From Aquimarina sp. AU58 (GTDB lineage Bacteria > Bacteroidota > Bacteroidia > Flavobacteriales > Flavobacteriaceae), in the NCBI RefSeq assembly GCF_900312745.1, contig NZ_OMPD01000007.1, forward strand, positions 192,523-256,522: 64,000 bases of DNA, written 5' to 3'. The notes beneath the pieces were generated by a model. That model ran no database searches. It saw nothing but the letters and a program-made list of their open reading frames with translations, and was not told where the DNA came from. Below are positions 43,482 to 52,234 of the stretch, in pieces. Within the stretch, counting starts at the first letter, position 1. Each line of letters begins with the position of its first letter. The position numbers were made by a program, and so were the translations under genes.

Positions 43482-44816
43482 TCATACAACTGCTTCTAAC
43501 TTAGTTTGAAACAGCTTATCATTTAAAAACTTTAGTGTTGGTATTTTGTCTTTGGTATCTACCAAAATAGATATATTGTTATTGCTTCCTCCATAAGATA
43601 CCATACGTACCGGTATGAAATTTAATATTTCGAAAAGCTTATATGAATTCTTATCATTGATAACAGATTCTCCTACAATACATATGATACTATGATCTTG
43701 CTCTACAGTTATTTCTGCATAGGTTTCTATTTCTTTTACGATTTCATCCAGATTGCTTGTATTATCAATTGTTAACGATATTGCAATCTCTGAAGTGGTG
43801 ATCATATCAATTGAAGTATGATAGTTATCAAAAACTTCAAAAATTCTTCTTAGATACCCATGAGCCATCAACATTCGATTCGACTTGATCTTAATCGCTG
43901 TAATTCCATCTTTTGCAGAAATTGCTTTCAATCCTTTTTGATATGTTTTATTAGAAATTACGGTTCCCGGTGCTTCTGGATCAAATGTATTTTTAAGAAG
44001 TACAGGTATATCTTTACCTACAACCGGAGAAACGGTTTGAGGATGAAGTATTTTGGCGCCAAAATATGCTAATTCTGCCGCTTCATTATACGTAAGATGA
44101 GAGATCGGGTGTGTTTCTTCTACATATCTTGGATCGTTATTATGCAACCCATCGATATCGGTCCATATTTGTACTTCTGAAGCATTTAATGCTGCACCAA
44201 TAATTGTAGCAGTATAATCACTACCTCCTCTTTTTAAATGACTAATTTGCTCTACCTCGTTTCTACATACAAACCCTTGAGTTATATATAAGGATGTATG
44301 AGGATTACTTTCTATTACTTTATTTAATTTTTCACCAACCCTGCTAATGTCTGGATTTTCAACAGACCCCACATACATAAACTCTTTTGCATCTAGTAAA
44401 ACATTAGATATGCCCTGGGCATTTAAGAATCCAGAAAATATATATGTCAAAAGCGCTTCTCCAAAGGTAATAAGCTTAGAATTGACAACTTCTGAATACT
44501 CCTGACTAGAAATCTCGAACATTTCTGTGATCATTGCAGACAAACCGTCTTTAAGCACATTTCTTGTTTCCTGGTCCCTGATCAATTCATCAATAACATC
44601 ACTGTGTTTACTTTCTAATCGATGTAAATTTCTTGTAATGGCATCAACATCATTAAATTTCACATTTTCTACCAGCCGAATTAACTGATCCGTAACACCC
44701 GACATTGCAGAACAAACTACAATTTTATTTTCTTGATCAGAGATCAAAATTTCCTTAACCTTATTAAGGTTTTCAACAGATCCTACAGAAGTTCCTCCAA
44801 ACTTTAAAATTTTCAT
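43482..44816 (-). CDS. lysC: Aspartate kinase
   Basis: Phosphorylates aspartate, the first step toward lysine, threonine and methionine. The ATG at 44816 was chosen because the family start MKILKFGGTSVGSVENLNKV lies right there, whereas the longer open frame to 44909 adds an unrelated hydrophobic extension. Other motifs: FGEALLTYIFSGFL near residue 119, LKRGGSDYTATIIGAALNA near residue 195, and EAAELAYFGAKILHPQTVSP near residue 232. The C-terminal ACT pair is present (MITTSEIAISLTIDNTSN and NNISILVDTKDKIPTLKF). It is 444 aa, a monofunctional enzyme, divergent from an ACT-like protein. Confidence 0.93.
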   Translation of the reverse strand: MKILKFGGTSVGSVENLNKVKEILISDQENKIVVCSAMSGVTDQLIRLVENVKFNDVDAITRNLHRLESKHSDVIDELIRDQETRNVLKDGLSAMITEMFEISSQEYSEVVNSKLITFGEALLTYIFSGFLNAQGISNVLLDAKEFMYVGSVENPDISRVGEKLNKVIESNPHTSLYITQGFVCRNEVEQISHLKRGGSDYTATIIGAALNASEVQIWTDIDGLHNNDPRYVEETHPISHLTYNEAAELAYFGAKILHPQTVSPVVGKDIPVLLKNTFDPEAPGTVISNKTYQKGLKAISAKDGITAIKIKSNRMLMAHGYLRRIFEVFDNYHTSIDMITTSEIAISLTIDNTSNLDEIVKEIETYAEITVEQDHSIICIVGESVINDKNSYKLFEILNFIPVRMVSYGGSNNNISILVDTKDKIPTLKFLNDKLFQTKLEAVV

Positions 44817-44898
44817 CAATCTTGCTTTTTCATTTGTTTTTAACAATGCATAGTTAATTAATAACTCACAAATAATAAATATTTTAAAAGAAAAAGCA

Positions 44899-44906
44899 TA
44901 AATTTG
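44899..44906 (+). promoter_or_regulatory. -7 promoter box of the ACT-like gene
   Basis: TAAATTTG exactly matches the Bacteroidetes TAnnTTTG box, 23 nt before the ATG of the rightward gene at 44930. The 113-nt divergent gap with lysC is shared. Confidence 0.6.
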
Positions 44907-44929
44907 CACAGAATGTTAAATATGTAACA

Positions 44930-45583
44930 ATGAAAACAATTACAGATTGTGTACACAATATTTTAAGGCATCAGCCTTTTCTAGAGGACGCACTATCAAG
45001 GGACATTATTAATTTCAGTTCGTTGGCTGTCGATCTATTACCTAAAGTGGAAAAAATCATGAAAAAGCCAGTTAAACCTGGTTCTATTGTGATGGCATTA
45101 AGACGTTATCATCCAAGAAAAATAAAACATATCGATAATTTAAGGAATCTTGGTGATATTATGGTACGATCTGGGATTACTGAGTATACATTTTTAAACT
45201 CTAATAGTATTTTAACCAGCCAGAGTAATCTTTTGGAAAGTGTAAAAAACGAAACAAAGGCTTATTTTACATACTCCAGTAATTTTCAAGAAAGTAATAT
45301 ATTAGTGTCTTCGTCACTTAAATCTACTGTTGAGAAACATTTTAAAAACGAAGTATGCATCTCTGTTGCAGATGACTTATCTTCTATTTCTATAGCACTA
45401 CCCGAAGACAATTCTAAAGTAATTGGTTTGTATTTTTATATTTTTAAACTATTGGCTTATGAAGGCATTCCTGTTTTTGAAGTTATTTCTACCTCAAACT
45501 ACTTCACCTTATTTTTAGAAAAGGAATATGTTAATAAAGCATTTTTATTAATGAATGAAGTTAAAGAAGACCAATCCTTTTAA
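44930..45583 (+). CDS. ACT-like protein divergent from aspartate kinase
   Basis: A 217-aa cytoplasmic protein without signal or membrane segments. The N-terminal half has KIMKKPVKPGSIVMALRRYH near residue 43, suggesting a small DNA-binding or helical domain; the C-terminal half contains ACT-like beta-alpha elements (VCISVADDLSSISIALPEDN, then VIGLYFYIFKLLAYEGIPVF with EVISTSNYFTLFLEKEY), similar in layout to the ACT repeat of aspartate kinase. Its divergent arrangement with lysC suggests a regulator of the aspartate pathway; this is inference. Ends at a bidirectional terminator. Confidence 0.8.
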   Translation: MKTITDCVHNILRHQPFLEDALSRDIINFSSLAVDLLPKVEKIMKKPVKPGSIVMALRRYHPRKIKHIDNLRNLGDIMVRSGITEYTFLNSNSILTSQSNLLESVKNETKAYFTYSSNFQESNILVSSSLKSTVEKHFKNEVCISVADDLSSISIALPEDNSKVIGLYFYIFKLLAYEGIPVFEVISTSNYFTLFLEKEYVNKAFLLMNEVKEDQSF

Positions 45584-45584
45584 A

Positions 45585-45614
45585 CAAAAAAACCCTGCTC
45601 AATAGCAGGGTTTT
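45585..45614. terminator. Bidirectional terminator between convergent genes
   Basis: CCCTGCT / AGCAGGG stem with a CAAT loop (45593-45610), with T-run on the plus side and A-run on the other, serving both the rightward gene ending at 45583 and the leftward one ending at 45636. Confidence 0.92.
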
Positions 45615-45635
45615 AGCACATTACATATTATATTT

Positions 45636-47705
45636 TTACCAAATATGTACTCGTTTTTCTGGTGCCAAATACATTTTGTCACCTTCTTTTATATCAAAAG
45701 CTTCATAAAAGGCTTTAACATTTAATAAAGGTTGGATAGCACGTGTTGTACCAGGTGAATGCGGATCTGTCTTAATTTGAGTTCTTAAAGCATCTTCACG
45801 AATCTTTGTTCTCCATACGGTAGCCCAAGACATAAAGAAACGCTGTTCTGCAGTAAATCCATCAATATCTTCTGGTCTTCCATTTTCTGCAAAATACATC
45901 TGTAATCCATCATAAGCTCCTAATACACCTCCTAAATCTCCTATATTCTCTCCTAGTGTAAATTTACCATTTACAAATACACTATCTAACACTTCAATAG
46001 CACTATATTGTTCTGCTAAAGCATCTCCTCTTTCAGTAAAAGCTTTAAGATCATCTTCTGTCCACCAGTTTTTAAGATTTCCTTCTGCATCAAAACGAGC
46101 TCCAGAATCATCAAAAGCATGTGATATTTCATGACCAATAACGGCTCCGATACCTCCGTAATTAACGGCTTCGTCTGCTGTATAATTATAGAATGGTGGC
46201 TGAAGTATAGCTGCCGGGAACACAATTTCATTAAATAAAGGATTGAAGTATGCGTTCACCGTTTGAGGAGACATCCCCCATTTTGTTTTATCTACTGGCT
46301 CTCCTATATCGGCAATTGTCTTTTCGAATTGCCATTTTGATACCGCCATTGTATTTTCAAAATTAGAATTCCCTTCCTTTACATCAAGTGTAGAATAATC
46401 TTCCCATTTATTTGGATACCCAATCTTAACAGTAAACTTATCTAATTTTTCTATAGCTTTAGCTTTTGTGCTATCACTCATCCATTCTAATACTTCAATT
46501 CTTTTTTGGTATGCTTTGATTACATTCGCAATCATTTTCTCTGCCTTAGCTTTTGCTTCGGGTGGAAATTTAGCATCAACATATAATTGCCCAATAGCTT
46601 CTCCTACAGAGCCATTTACTGCACCTAATGCACGTTCATCAAGTGGTCTTTGTTTTTTTGCACCTCTAAGTGTTTTGCTATAAAAATCCCAGTTTGCTTT
46701 TTCTATTTCTGTAGAAAGAGATCCTGTTGCACTATTTAAAGTAGACCAACGCATTACGGTTTTAAGATCTTCAATATCTGTTCCTGTAAGCACTCCTTGC
46801 AAGGCTTTCATATATTTTGGTTGCAAAACCATAACTGTATCCAGTTGTTGTTTAACACCAAGATCTTTCAATAATTTATTCCAATCTACTGCTGGAGTCA
46901 TTTCTGAAAGTTGAGCCATACTTCTTGGATTATTAAAGTTACGAGCATCACGACTTTGAACTTTATCTAATCTAGGTTCAGCTAATTTGGTTTCGATATC
47001 CAAAATCTTTTCTGCTGCTTTATGTGCCTGATCTTCTGTATCCCCAATAAACTGAAGCATTCTCGTAATATGATCTACATATTGTCCTCTAATTTCTTTA
47101 GACTTTTCATCCTGGTCCAAATAGTAATCACGATCTGGTAATCCTAAACCACCAGTAGCTACATATGGAGCATTTATATCACTATTATTTAAATCTGGAA
47201 AAGAAGTAAATCCTAAAAACGGTGCAGAAGCAGCTGTTTCTGTTGCTAATACAGATTGTAAATCCTGGATATTCTTTATCGCAGCTATTTTATCTAGTGT
47301 TGGCTGTAATGGGGTTATACCTGCTTTATTTCTTGCTATTGTATCCATTATGGATTCGAAGATAACCAGAGCTTTGTGCTGATCAGTTCCTGCGGCATAT
47401 TTACCACTGGATTTTGCTTCTTCCATAATCTTAAGTACATCATCATCTGTTTTCTTTCTTAAAACTCCAAAGCCTCCCCATCGTGTTCTGTCTTCGGGTA
47501 TTTCAGTATTCTTCATCCAACTTCCATTAACATAACTATAGAAATCATCTTTAGGACTTATACTGGTGTCCATGTTTTCCAGCACTATGCCGGGAATCTT
47601 TTCTACTTCAGCCACTACTTCGCTTTCGCTATCGCTTTTTTTTGTTTCGTTTTTACAACTCACGAAAGCAAAAATAAATGCAGCCAAAAAGTAAACATTT
47701 TTCAT
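45636..47705 (-). CDS. M13 family zinc metalloprotease, lipoprotein
   Basis: A neprilysin-like endopeptidase of about 690 aa. A lipobox (FAFVSCKNE) follows a short signal, so it is anchored in a membrane. The zinc motif appears as AVIGHEISHAFDDSGARFDA near residue 530, with the downstream Glu in GENIGDLGGVLGAYDGL and the NAYFNPLFNEIVFPAAI substrate region before it. The C-terminal tail PEKRVHIW is typical of the family. The ATG at 47705 places the signal peptide best; another at 47717 is possible. A stand-alone unit. Confidence 0.93.
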   Translation of the reverse strand: MKNVYFLAAFIFAFVSCKNETKKSDSESEVVAEVEKIPGIVLENMDTSISPKDDFYSYVNGSWMKNTEIPEDRTRWGGFGVLRKKTDDDVLKIMEEAKSSGKYAAGTDQHKALVIFESIMDTIARNKAGITPLQPTLDKIAAIKNIQDLQSVLATETAASAPFLGFTSFPDLNNSDINAPYVATGGLGLPDRDYYLDQDEKSKEIRGQYVDHITRMLQFIGDTEDQAHKAAEKILDIETKLAEPRLDKVQSRDARNFNNPRSMAQLSEMTPAVDWNKLLKDLGVKQQLDTVMVLQPKYMKALQGVLTGTDIEDLKTVMRWSTLNSATGSLSTEIEKANWDFYSKTLRGAKKQRPLDERALGAVNGSVGEAIGQLYVDAKFPPEAKAKAEKMIANVIKAYQKRIEVLEWMSDSTKAKAIEKLDKFTVKIGYPNKWEDYSTLDVKEGNSNFENTMAVSKWQFEKTIADIGEPVDKTKWGMSPQTVNAYFNPLFNEIVFPAAILQPPFYNYTADEAVNYGGIGAVIGHEISHAFDDSGARFDAEGNLKNWWTEDDLKAFTERGDALAEQYSAIEVLDSVFVNGKFTLGENIGDLGGVLGAYDGLQMYFAENGRPEDIDGFTAEQRFFMSWATVWRTKIREDALRTQIKTDPHSPGTTRAIQPLLNVKAFYEAFDIKEGDKMYLAPEKRVHIW

Positions 47706-47870
47706 TTTTATACTCATTCTGTTATTAAATTAAGATTAGTTATTTAGTAGGTATGACGTTTGAACCGTAAATTCGTTACGCATATTAAGTTGGTAATTTA
47801 TACAAAATGAAATATGTTGATGAATTTTGGATAGAGTTTTAACGAAAAAATAAGATTTCCCCAAAAGATT

Positions 47871-48326
47871 TTATTTTAACAACCTGGTATCAAAACAAAA
47901 CGGTTCGACATCAAGAAGTTTTACTTTATCAAATTTAGGATGCATTGGGTTTACCAGAAGGTTTTTTTCTTTCGGAATTATAATGCTAGGGACTTTAAGC
48001 CCTAGATATTGTTCTTCTGCGATCCACGGCATCACAAAGTTTTGAATCTCGATAGGTACAGGAATTTGATTCCAATTATCTGGTATCTTTTCTATGTCTA
48101 TTGTAGTAATTAATGGATCAGGAACTTCTATAGTAGCAATCGACATATCATCTGGAAAATATGCAGCTGGTAAATGAGCCAGCACTTCGAGAGCAGAAAG
48201 TGCTGCTGTAGTACTAGTATACAAAACAGCGACTCCTTTAGGATTCCATCTTCCTCCTACTGTTTTTGCTCCAATTCCGGTAAGGTCTTTTATATATTTT
48301 TGTTTAGCTATTCGATATACTCGCAT
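47871..48326 (-). CDS. RES-domain toxin
   Basis: A 151-aa RES-family protein, toxin of type II RES-Xre systems, known to hydrolyse or phosphorylyse NAD+. The conserved residues are visible: GGRWNPKG (Arg) near residue 25, VLYTSTTAALSALEVLAHLP (Tyr and Glu) near residue 34, and KVPSIII (Ser) near residue 110. Its start overlaps the antitoxin stop by one base, so the pair is co-translated. All key positions appear intact, so it should be active. Confidence 0.92.
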   Translation of the reverse strand: MRVYRIAKQKYIKDLTGIGAKTVGGRWNPKGVAVLYTSTTAALSALEVLAHLPAAYFPDDMSIATIEVPDPLITTIDIEKIPDNWNQIPVPIEIQNFVMPWIAEEQYLGLKVPSIIIPKEKNLLVNPMHPKFDKVKLLDVEPFCFDTRLLK

Positions 48327-48778
48327 TAGGCAAAAATTCCATGTTCTATTCTAACTAATTCTTCATTAAGTAACTGAAAACCAAATGTAGTATCTAATAA
48401 CTCTTTTGGTTTTTTCATAGCTAATGCCACACTTGGATGCCCCATCCAATCTTTAAAACGAGAAAGGTCTCCAAAAATATTTTCTCCTTTTGCATAAAGT
48501 TTAGCCAACTGTAATACTCTAGCACTAGCTTCTGTTCCTAATTTTTTATTTAAATCATAACGCTGAATAGTGCGTTCAGACATATGAAGTATATGTGCCA
48601 GCTCTTTAAGATCGAAACCAATAGTCTTAGCAAGATGTAGCAATGCTTTTTTATCTATCCCATTTCTTGATAGTTCAATAAAATCATACATATTACGTAA
48701 AGGGATATCTATATTTAGGTATCGTAATAAACCTTTATTTTCGAAACTATCAAAATCTAATGGAGATACTGCACTCAT
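48326..48778 (-). CDS. Xre/MbcA/ParS-type antitoxin
   Basis: A 150-aa antitoxin with an N-terminal Xre-like helix-turn-helix (KTIGFDLKELAHILHMSERT near residue 51) and a C-terminal DUF2384 domain (KLYAKGENIFGDLSRFKDWM near residue 92) that binds RES toxins. It precedes the toxin gene. The 46-nt upstream region carries repeated TTGTCGT words, likely its own operator. Confidence 0.92.
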   Translation of the reverse strand: MSAVSPLDFDSFENKGLLRYLNIDIPLRNMYDFIELSRNGIDKKALLHLAKTIGFDLKELAHILHMSERTIQRYDLNKKLGTEASARVLQLAKLYAKGENIFGDLSRFKDWMGHPSVALAMKKPKELLDTTFGFQLLNEELVRIEHGIFA

Positions 48779-48791
48779 AGCTATATAATTT

Positions 48792-48819
48792 ACGACAAAA
48801 ATACAAAAAAAAACGACAA
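48792..48819 (-). promoter_or_regulatory. Toxin-antitoxin promoter and operator
   Basis: On the minus strand a TATTTTTG box (48796-48803) matches TAnnTTTG, overlapping one of two direct TTGTCGT repeats (48792-48798 and 48813-48819) set exactly 21 bp apart, two helix turns. This suggests autoregulation by the antitoxin. Confidence 0.6.
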
Positions 48820-48824
48820 CTGTC

Positions 48825-51134
48825 TTAGTTTACTGTTAAAATTGCATCTAATTGTGGTTTTACCTCATTTAATCGTGCTTCCATAGACCTAACTGCAACA
48901 GTCGACAGGTATCGGCCTAGTGGTAAAACTGGTTTAATCATAAGAACTTCTTCTTCCTTATTTTCTGGTTCTGAGAAAGAAAGCGGTATCATGGTTGGCT
49001 GTAATTTTATGATATACTTACTCCCCAGTTTTTTGATAATTTCCTGAGTATGCCCATATCTAACATTCTGCAAAGTTGTTAAAGGAGCTTTATATTGTGT
49101 TTGTGTTTTTATGATTTTACGCTCCTCACTATTAGCAATAATAATATGCTTGATATTGATCTTATCCTGTAACTCTGGGAAAGAATCTCGTAATACATTT
49201 CTAAAAACTTCTTCAACACCTTTGGATACTATACCACCTACATTATCATAATATCCTGCATCTGCATATTGATCAGAATATTGTTTATCTGAAATAGAAG
49301 ATTTTTTTACTTCTCCTACCGGGGTTATATAAGGAAACCCAGCATTTATACGCATTGCAGTTGATAGCCCTATAGAGCTATCTGGATAACTTTTTTGTAA
49401 ATTTTCTATAAAATCTCTCATCCCCGTAAGTGGTCTTAGATGTGCATATTTAACAGGACTTATTACATTATAGTTTCCTGTTTGTGTATGTGTGGTATTA
49501 ATAAGTAGAAGTGGTGCGGTTCTCTTCTCTTCTAATTTATTGGTACTATTGTTATAAAAAGATAAAAACTCTTTCTGTAGGATATCTTTATCTAACTCTT
49601 TAGAAAAGTATTTTTTATATGTATGACTCCATTGTTCTTCTAACAACTTCCCTCTATTTTTAAAACGAAATAAACTCGTTGTTTCCTTAAACAGATCTCT
49701 ACCTAATAGTGATAGTAATGAAACCGATAAATAATTTTCTTTGTATACTGCACTTGCTTTATATTTCAAAGCCGGGTATCCATCAGTCGACTTCGTTTTA
49801 AAGTTAGCCTTTTTGTTATTATACATTGCAAGTTGCGCTTCTGCAAAAAACATAGCATTACCTACACTTCCTCCCGATGCTCCTGTTAAGGACAGTAAAT
49901 TTTCCTCAAAATAACTTCCATTAGACTTTTCATATAAATAACTATGCACTAAAAAAGACCAAAGTCCGGCTCTGGATCCTCCTCCTTCTGATGAAACCAA
50001 AAGAGCAGGAAACTTACCTTCTCTCTTTTCTATGATATCAATTCTATCTTTTATCCATTGATACAGATATTGCTCCATATCGGGTCTCTTTACTTCAGAA
50101 GGTTTTATAGTAAGCTGGTAATGATCAGAACTCTCTGAAAAAAGTCTGGAAGAAAATAAACATAAAACAACAATTATAGAAAACAAGGGTAGTTTTAGCT
50201 TTTTACCCAAAAGAATTAACACAAAACTTATCATGAATAAGCTTAATAATGATAATGTTAAAATTGATAAAGGGTTTATTCTACTAGCCCATTCGGGAAC
50301 AAAATTAAGTGCAAGAAAAGAAAACAATAAAATAAAGCCCGAAAAGAGAACAATCCCATAAAAGAGTTTTTGGGGAAATTCTTTTAAAAATCGATAGCTA
50401 TTAAACGATAATGTAAAGAAAAACAAAGCCAGTGCACAATTAGACAGAAAAAGATTTCCTAAATCTTTTTCTGTCTGAGTATTTAAAGTACCCAGCGATA
50501 TAATAAAAACGATTAACCCTACAGATAATAGAACGATAAAAGCATTGGTCTTGGGAATCTTATTAATAAATTCCTGCATATGACCATATATAGTAGGTTC
50601 TGATAATAGAAAAAGAAAAAAGGTACAGTAAATAAGTGTATCTGTTGGTTCTAAAAAATTAGTATAGATATTATCAAGTTCAAAAAGCTTCATTGCATTA
50701 AGGATACTTAAAGCAGAAATAATTAGTAGTAAAAGCGCTAATATTCTAGGCAGTACTTTTCTCATATGTACCCTAACCAAATAATGGTATCTCACCGATT
50801 TATTTCTCTCCTGAAATTTATAATGTTGATTAGGAACAAAGCCAATTAAGTTAGAAAACGAAATATCCTTATAATTATAATAGTAGAAATACTTTGGTAT
50901 ATTCCAGATTAAAAATGCAGAAACCATAAGTAAGAAAAAATACAAAGGTACTTCAAACAAAAAGGCATCTGCTTGATTAAGAATTAGCAATAAATCTATA
51001 GTCTGAGGAAAATGCCATAAAGCAAAATATAAAGCTAAAATAAGGAAGAGGCTAATTAGGTTATTAGATAACTCACTTAACAGTATTTTAAACCATATAC
51101 TAAATTGTTGAAAAAACAACAACAGTTTTACCAT
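48825..51134 (-). CDS. Membrane patatin-like phospholipase
   Basis: A 769-aa protein. The first 350 residues contain about eight or nine membrane helices. The C-terminal patatin domain has the oxyanion motif SSEGGGSRAGLWSF near residue 376, the nucleophile serine in LTGASGGSVGNAM near residue 410 (GxSxG) and the DAGYYDNVGG motif near residue 630 carrying the catalytic aspartate. So it is a predicted lipid acyl hydrolase facing the cytoplasm or periplasm. It ends 46 nt before the toxin-antitoxin pair. Confidence 0.88.
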   Translation of the reverse strand: MVKLLLFFQQFSIWFKILLSELSNNLISLFLILALYFALWHFPQTIDLLLILNQADAFLFEVPLYFFLLMVSAFLIWNIPKYFYYYNYKDISFSNLIGFVPNQHYKFQERNKSVRYHYLVRVHMRKVLPRILALLLLIISALSILNAMKLFELDNIYTNFLEPTDTLIYCTFFLFLLSEPTIYGHMQEFINKIPKTNAFIVLLSVGLIVFIISLGTLNTQTEKDLGNLFLSNCALALFFFTLSFNSYRFLKEFPQKLFYGIVLFSGFILLFSFLALNFVPEWASRINPLSILTLSLLSLFMISFVLILLGKKLKLPLFSIIVVLCLFSSRLFSESSDHYQLTIKPSEVKRPDMEQYLYQWIKDRIDIIEKREGKFPALLVSSEGGGSRAGLWSFLVHSYLYEKSNGSYFEENLLSLTGASGGSVGNAMFFAEAQLAMYNNKKANFKTKSTDGYPALKYKASAVYKENYLSVSLLSLLGRDLFKETTSLFRFKNRGKLLEEQWSHTYKKYFSKELDKDILQKEFLSFYNNSTNKLEEKRTAPLLLINTTHTQTGNYNVISPVKYAHLRPLTGMRDFIENLQKSYPDSSIGLSTAMRINAGFPYITPVGEVKKSSISDKQYSDQYADAGYYDNVGGIVSKGVEEVFRNVLRDSFPELQDKINIKHIIIANSEERKIIKTQTQYKAPLTTLQNVRYGHTQEIIKKLGSKYIIKLQPTMIPLSFSEPENKEEEVLMIKPVLPLGRYLSTVAVRSMEARLNEVKPQLDAILTVN

Positions 51135-51487
51135 TTCTGAAATAATTTAGGTTTTAAGAATATAAATCTAATGAATAAAACGAATACTCATATCTAAAAG
51201 TATTTTAATTTATTATTCATTAAAAACCAAACAAATATGGTGGTTGCTTTTAAAAATTGTTAAAAAAAACTAAAAAAATGATTTTATTAAACTACCTGTA
51301 ATTAGAGGGGCGTACGTGATTTTTACCTCTTAATCACAAATAAAAATCAATATTAAACTCAAAAAATTTACGTTTTTCGCATAAAATATTGTATATTGTC
51401 GTTGATTTTGTGTTTTACACCGATAAAAAATCATTTAAAGTAAGTTATTACTTACAAAACTGAAGTTCAACCCCAAAACCAAACTTT
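51135..51487. other. Divergent gap between the patatin gene and a secreted protein gene
   Basis: 353 nt, no ORF. It contains the promoters of both flanking genes. An imperfect inverted repeat GTAAGTTATTACTTAC sits at about 51438-51454, close to the rightward start. Confidence 0.5.
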
Positions 51488-52021
51488 ATGAAAAAATTTC
51501 TACCCTTATTAGCCTTGTTATTAACAAGCATAACATTTGCAAATACTAAAATTGACATTTCTTATAAGTTAATGTCGGTAACAGAAAACACTGTAGTTGA
51601 TGGTTTGGACGAAAATTCTGAAGAAGGTGTTATTTTCATTACAGAAAGTTTACATCTTGAAGCTGGAGTACGTATTAAAGTAAGAAACGCTTGTTTAATA
51701 ATTCTAGGTGACTTAACAGGTAATGGTATTATTGACATTGATGATACAGCTACCGTAACCTTAGAAGGAGAAGAGCAAGGAAGAATTACTTTTATCAATA
51801 GATTTTTGGCAGATGATACCTGTCAACAAACTACAGATCAAAAAACTTTTAAACATATAAAAGAAGTTCCTCAAGGACTTAAATATAGTCTATACAACAT
51901 GTCTGGAAGATTACTAGACAAAGGAGAAGTAGATGATTATATTCAAAATTATATAGACCCAAAGACCTATTTAATTAAAATAGATGGATACAAATTAAAA
52001 AAGATAATTTTCAAAATGTGA
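51488..52021 (+). CDS. Small secreted protein with T9SS-like tail
   Basis: A 177-aa protein with a signal peptide (KKFLPLLALLLTSITFANT), a middle of repetitive beta-like character (GVRIKVRNACLIILGDLTGN, GIIDIDDTATVTLEGEEQGR), and a C-terminus (SLYNMSGRLLDKGEVDDYIQ to LKKIIFKM) that resembles a T9SS sorting domain. No family recognised for the middle part. Two cysteines are present. A strong terminator follows, so it is monocistronic. Confidence 0.75.
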   Translation: MKKFLPLLALLLTSITFANTKIDISYKLMSVTENTVVDGLDENSEEGVIFITESLHLEAGVRIKVRNACLIILGDLTGNGIIDIDDTATVTLEGEEQGRITFINRFLADDTCQQTTDQKTFKHIKEVPQGLKYSLYNMSGRLLDKGEVDDYIQNYIDPKTYLIKIDGYKLKKIIFKM

Positions 52022-52044
52022 TTTAATCATTAAAAGTAAGGTTT

Positions 52045-52079
52045 AAAATCCACGGCAATCCCCTGTCGTGGATTTTTTT
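52045..52079 (+). terminator. Terminator after the small secreted protein gene
   Basis: AATCCACG / CGTGGATT stem followed by seven T on the plus strand, beginning 25 nt after the stop codon. Confidence 0.92.
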
Positions 52080-52234
52080 AAAAACACTCTAATCTCCCGT
52101 TATATAAACCCTTAAAACATTGCTTAATATTTCAAAAAAAAACTATATTTAGCATGTATTCTCCCTAAGCTTCCCTAAATACTGCCAGTTTTTTAGATAA
52201 TAAAGAACGTAAGAGCTCAACCAAAATAATAATT

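Noticed and set aside
46016..46231. A 71-aa minus-strand ORF in another frame of the M13 protease gene
   Set aside because: Out-of-frame shadow within a conserved catalytic region.
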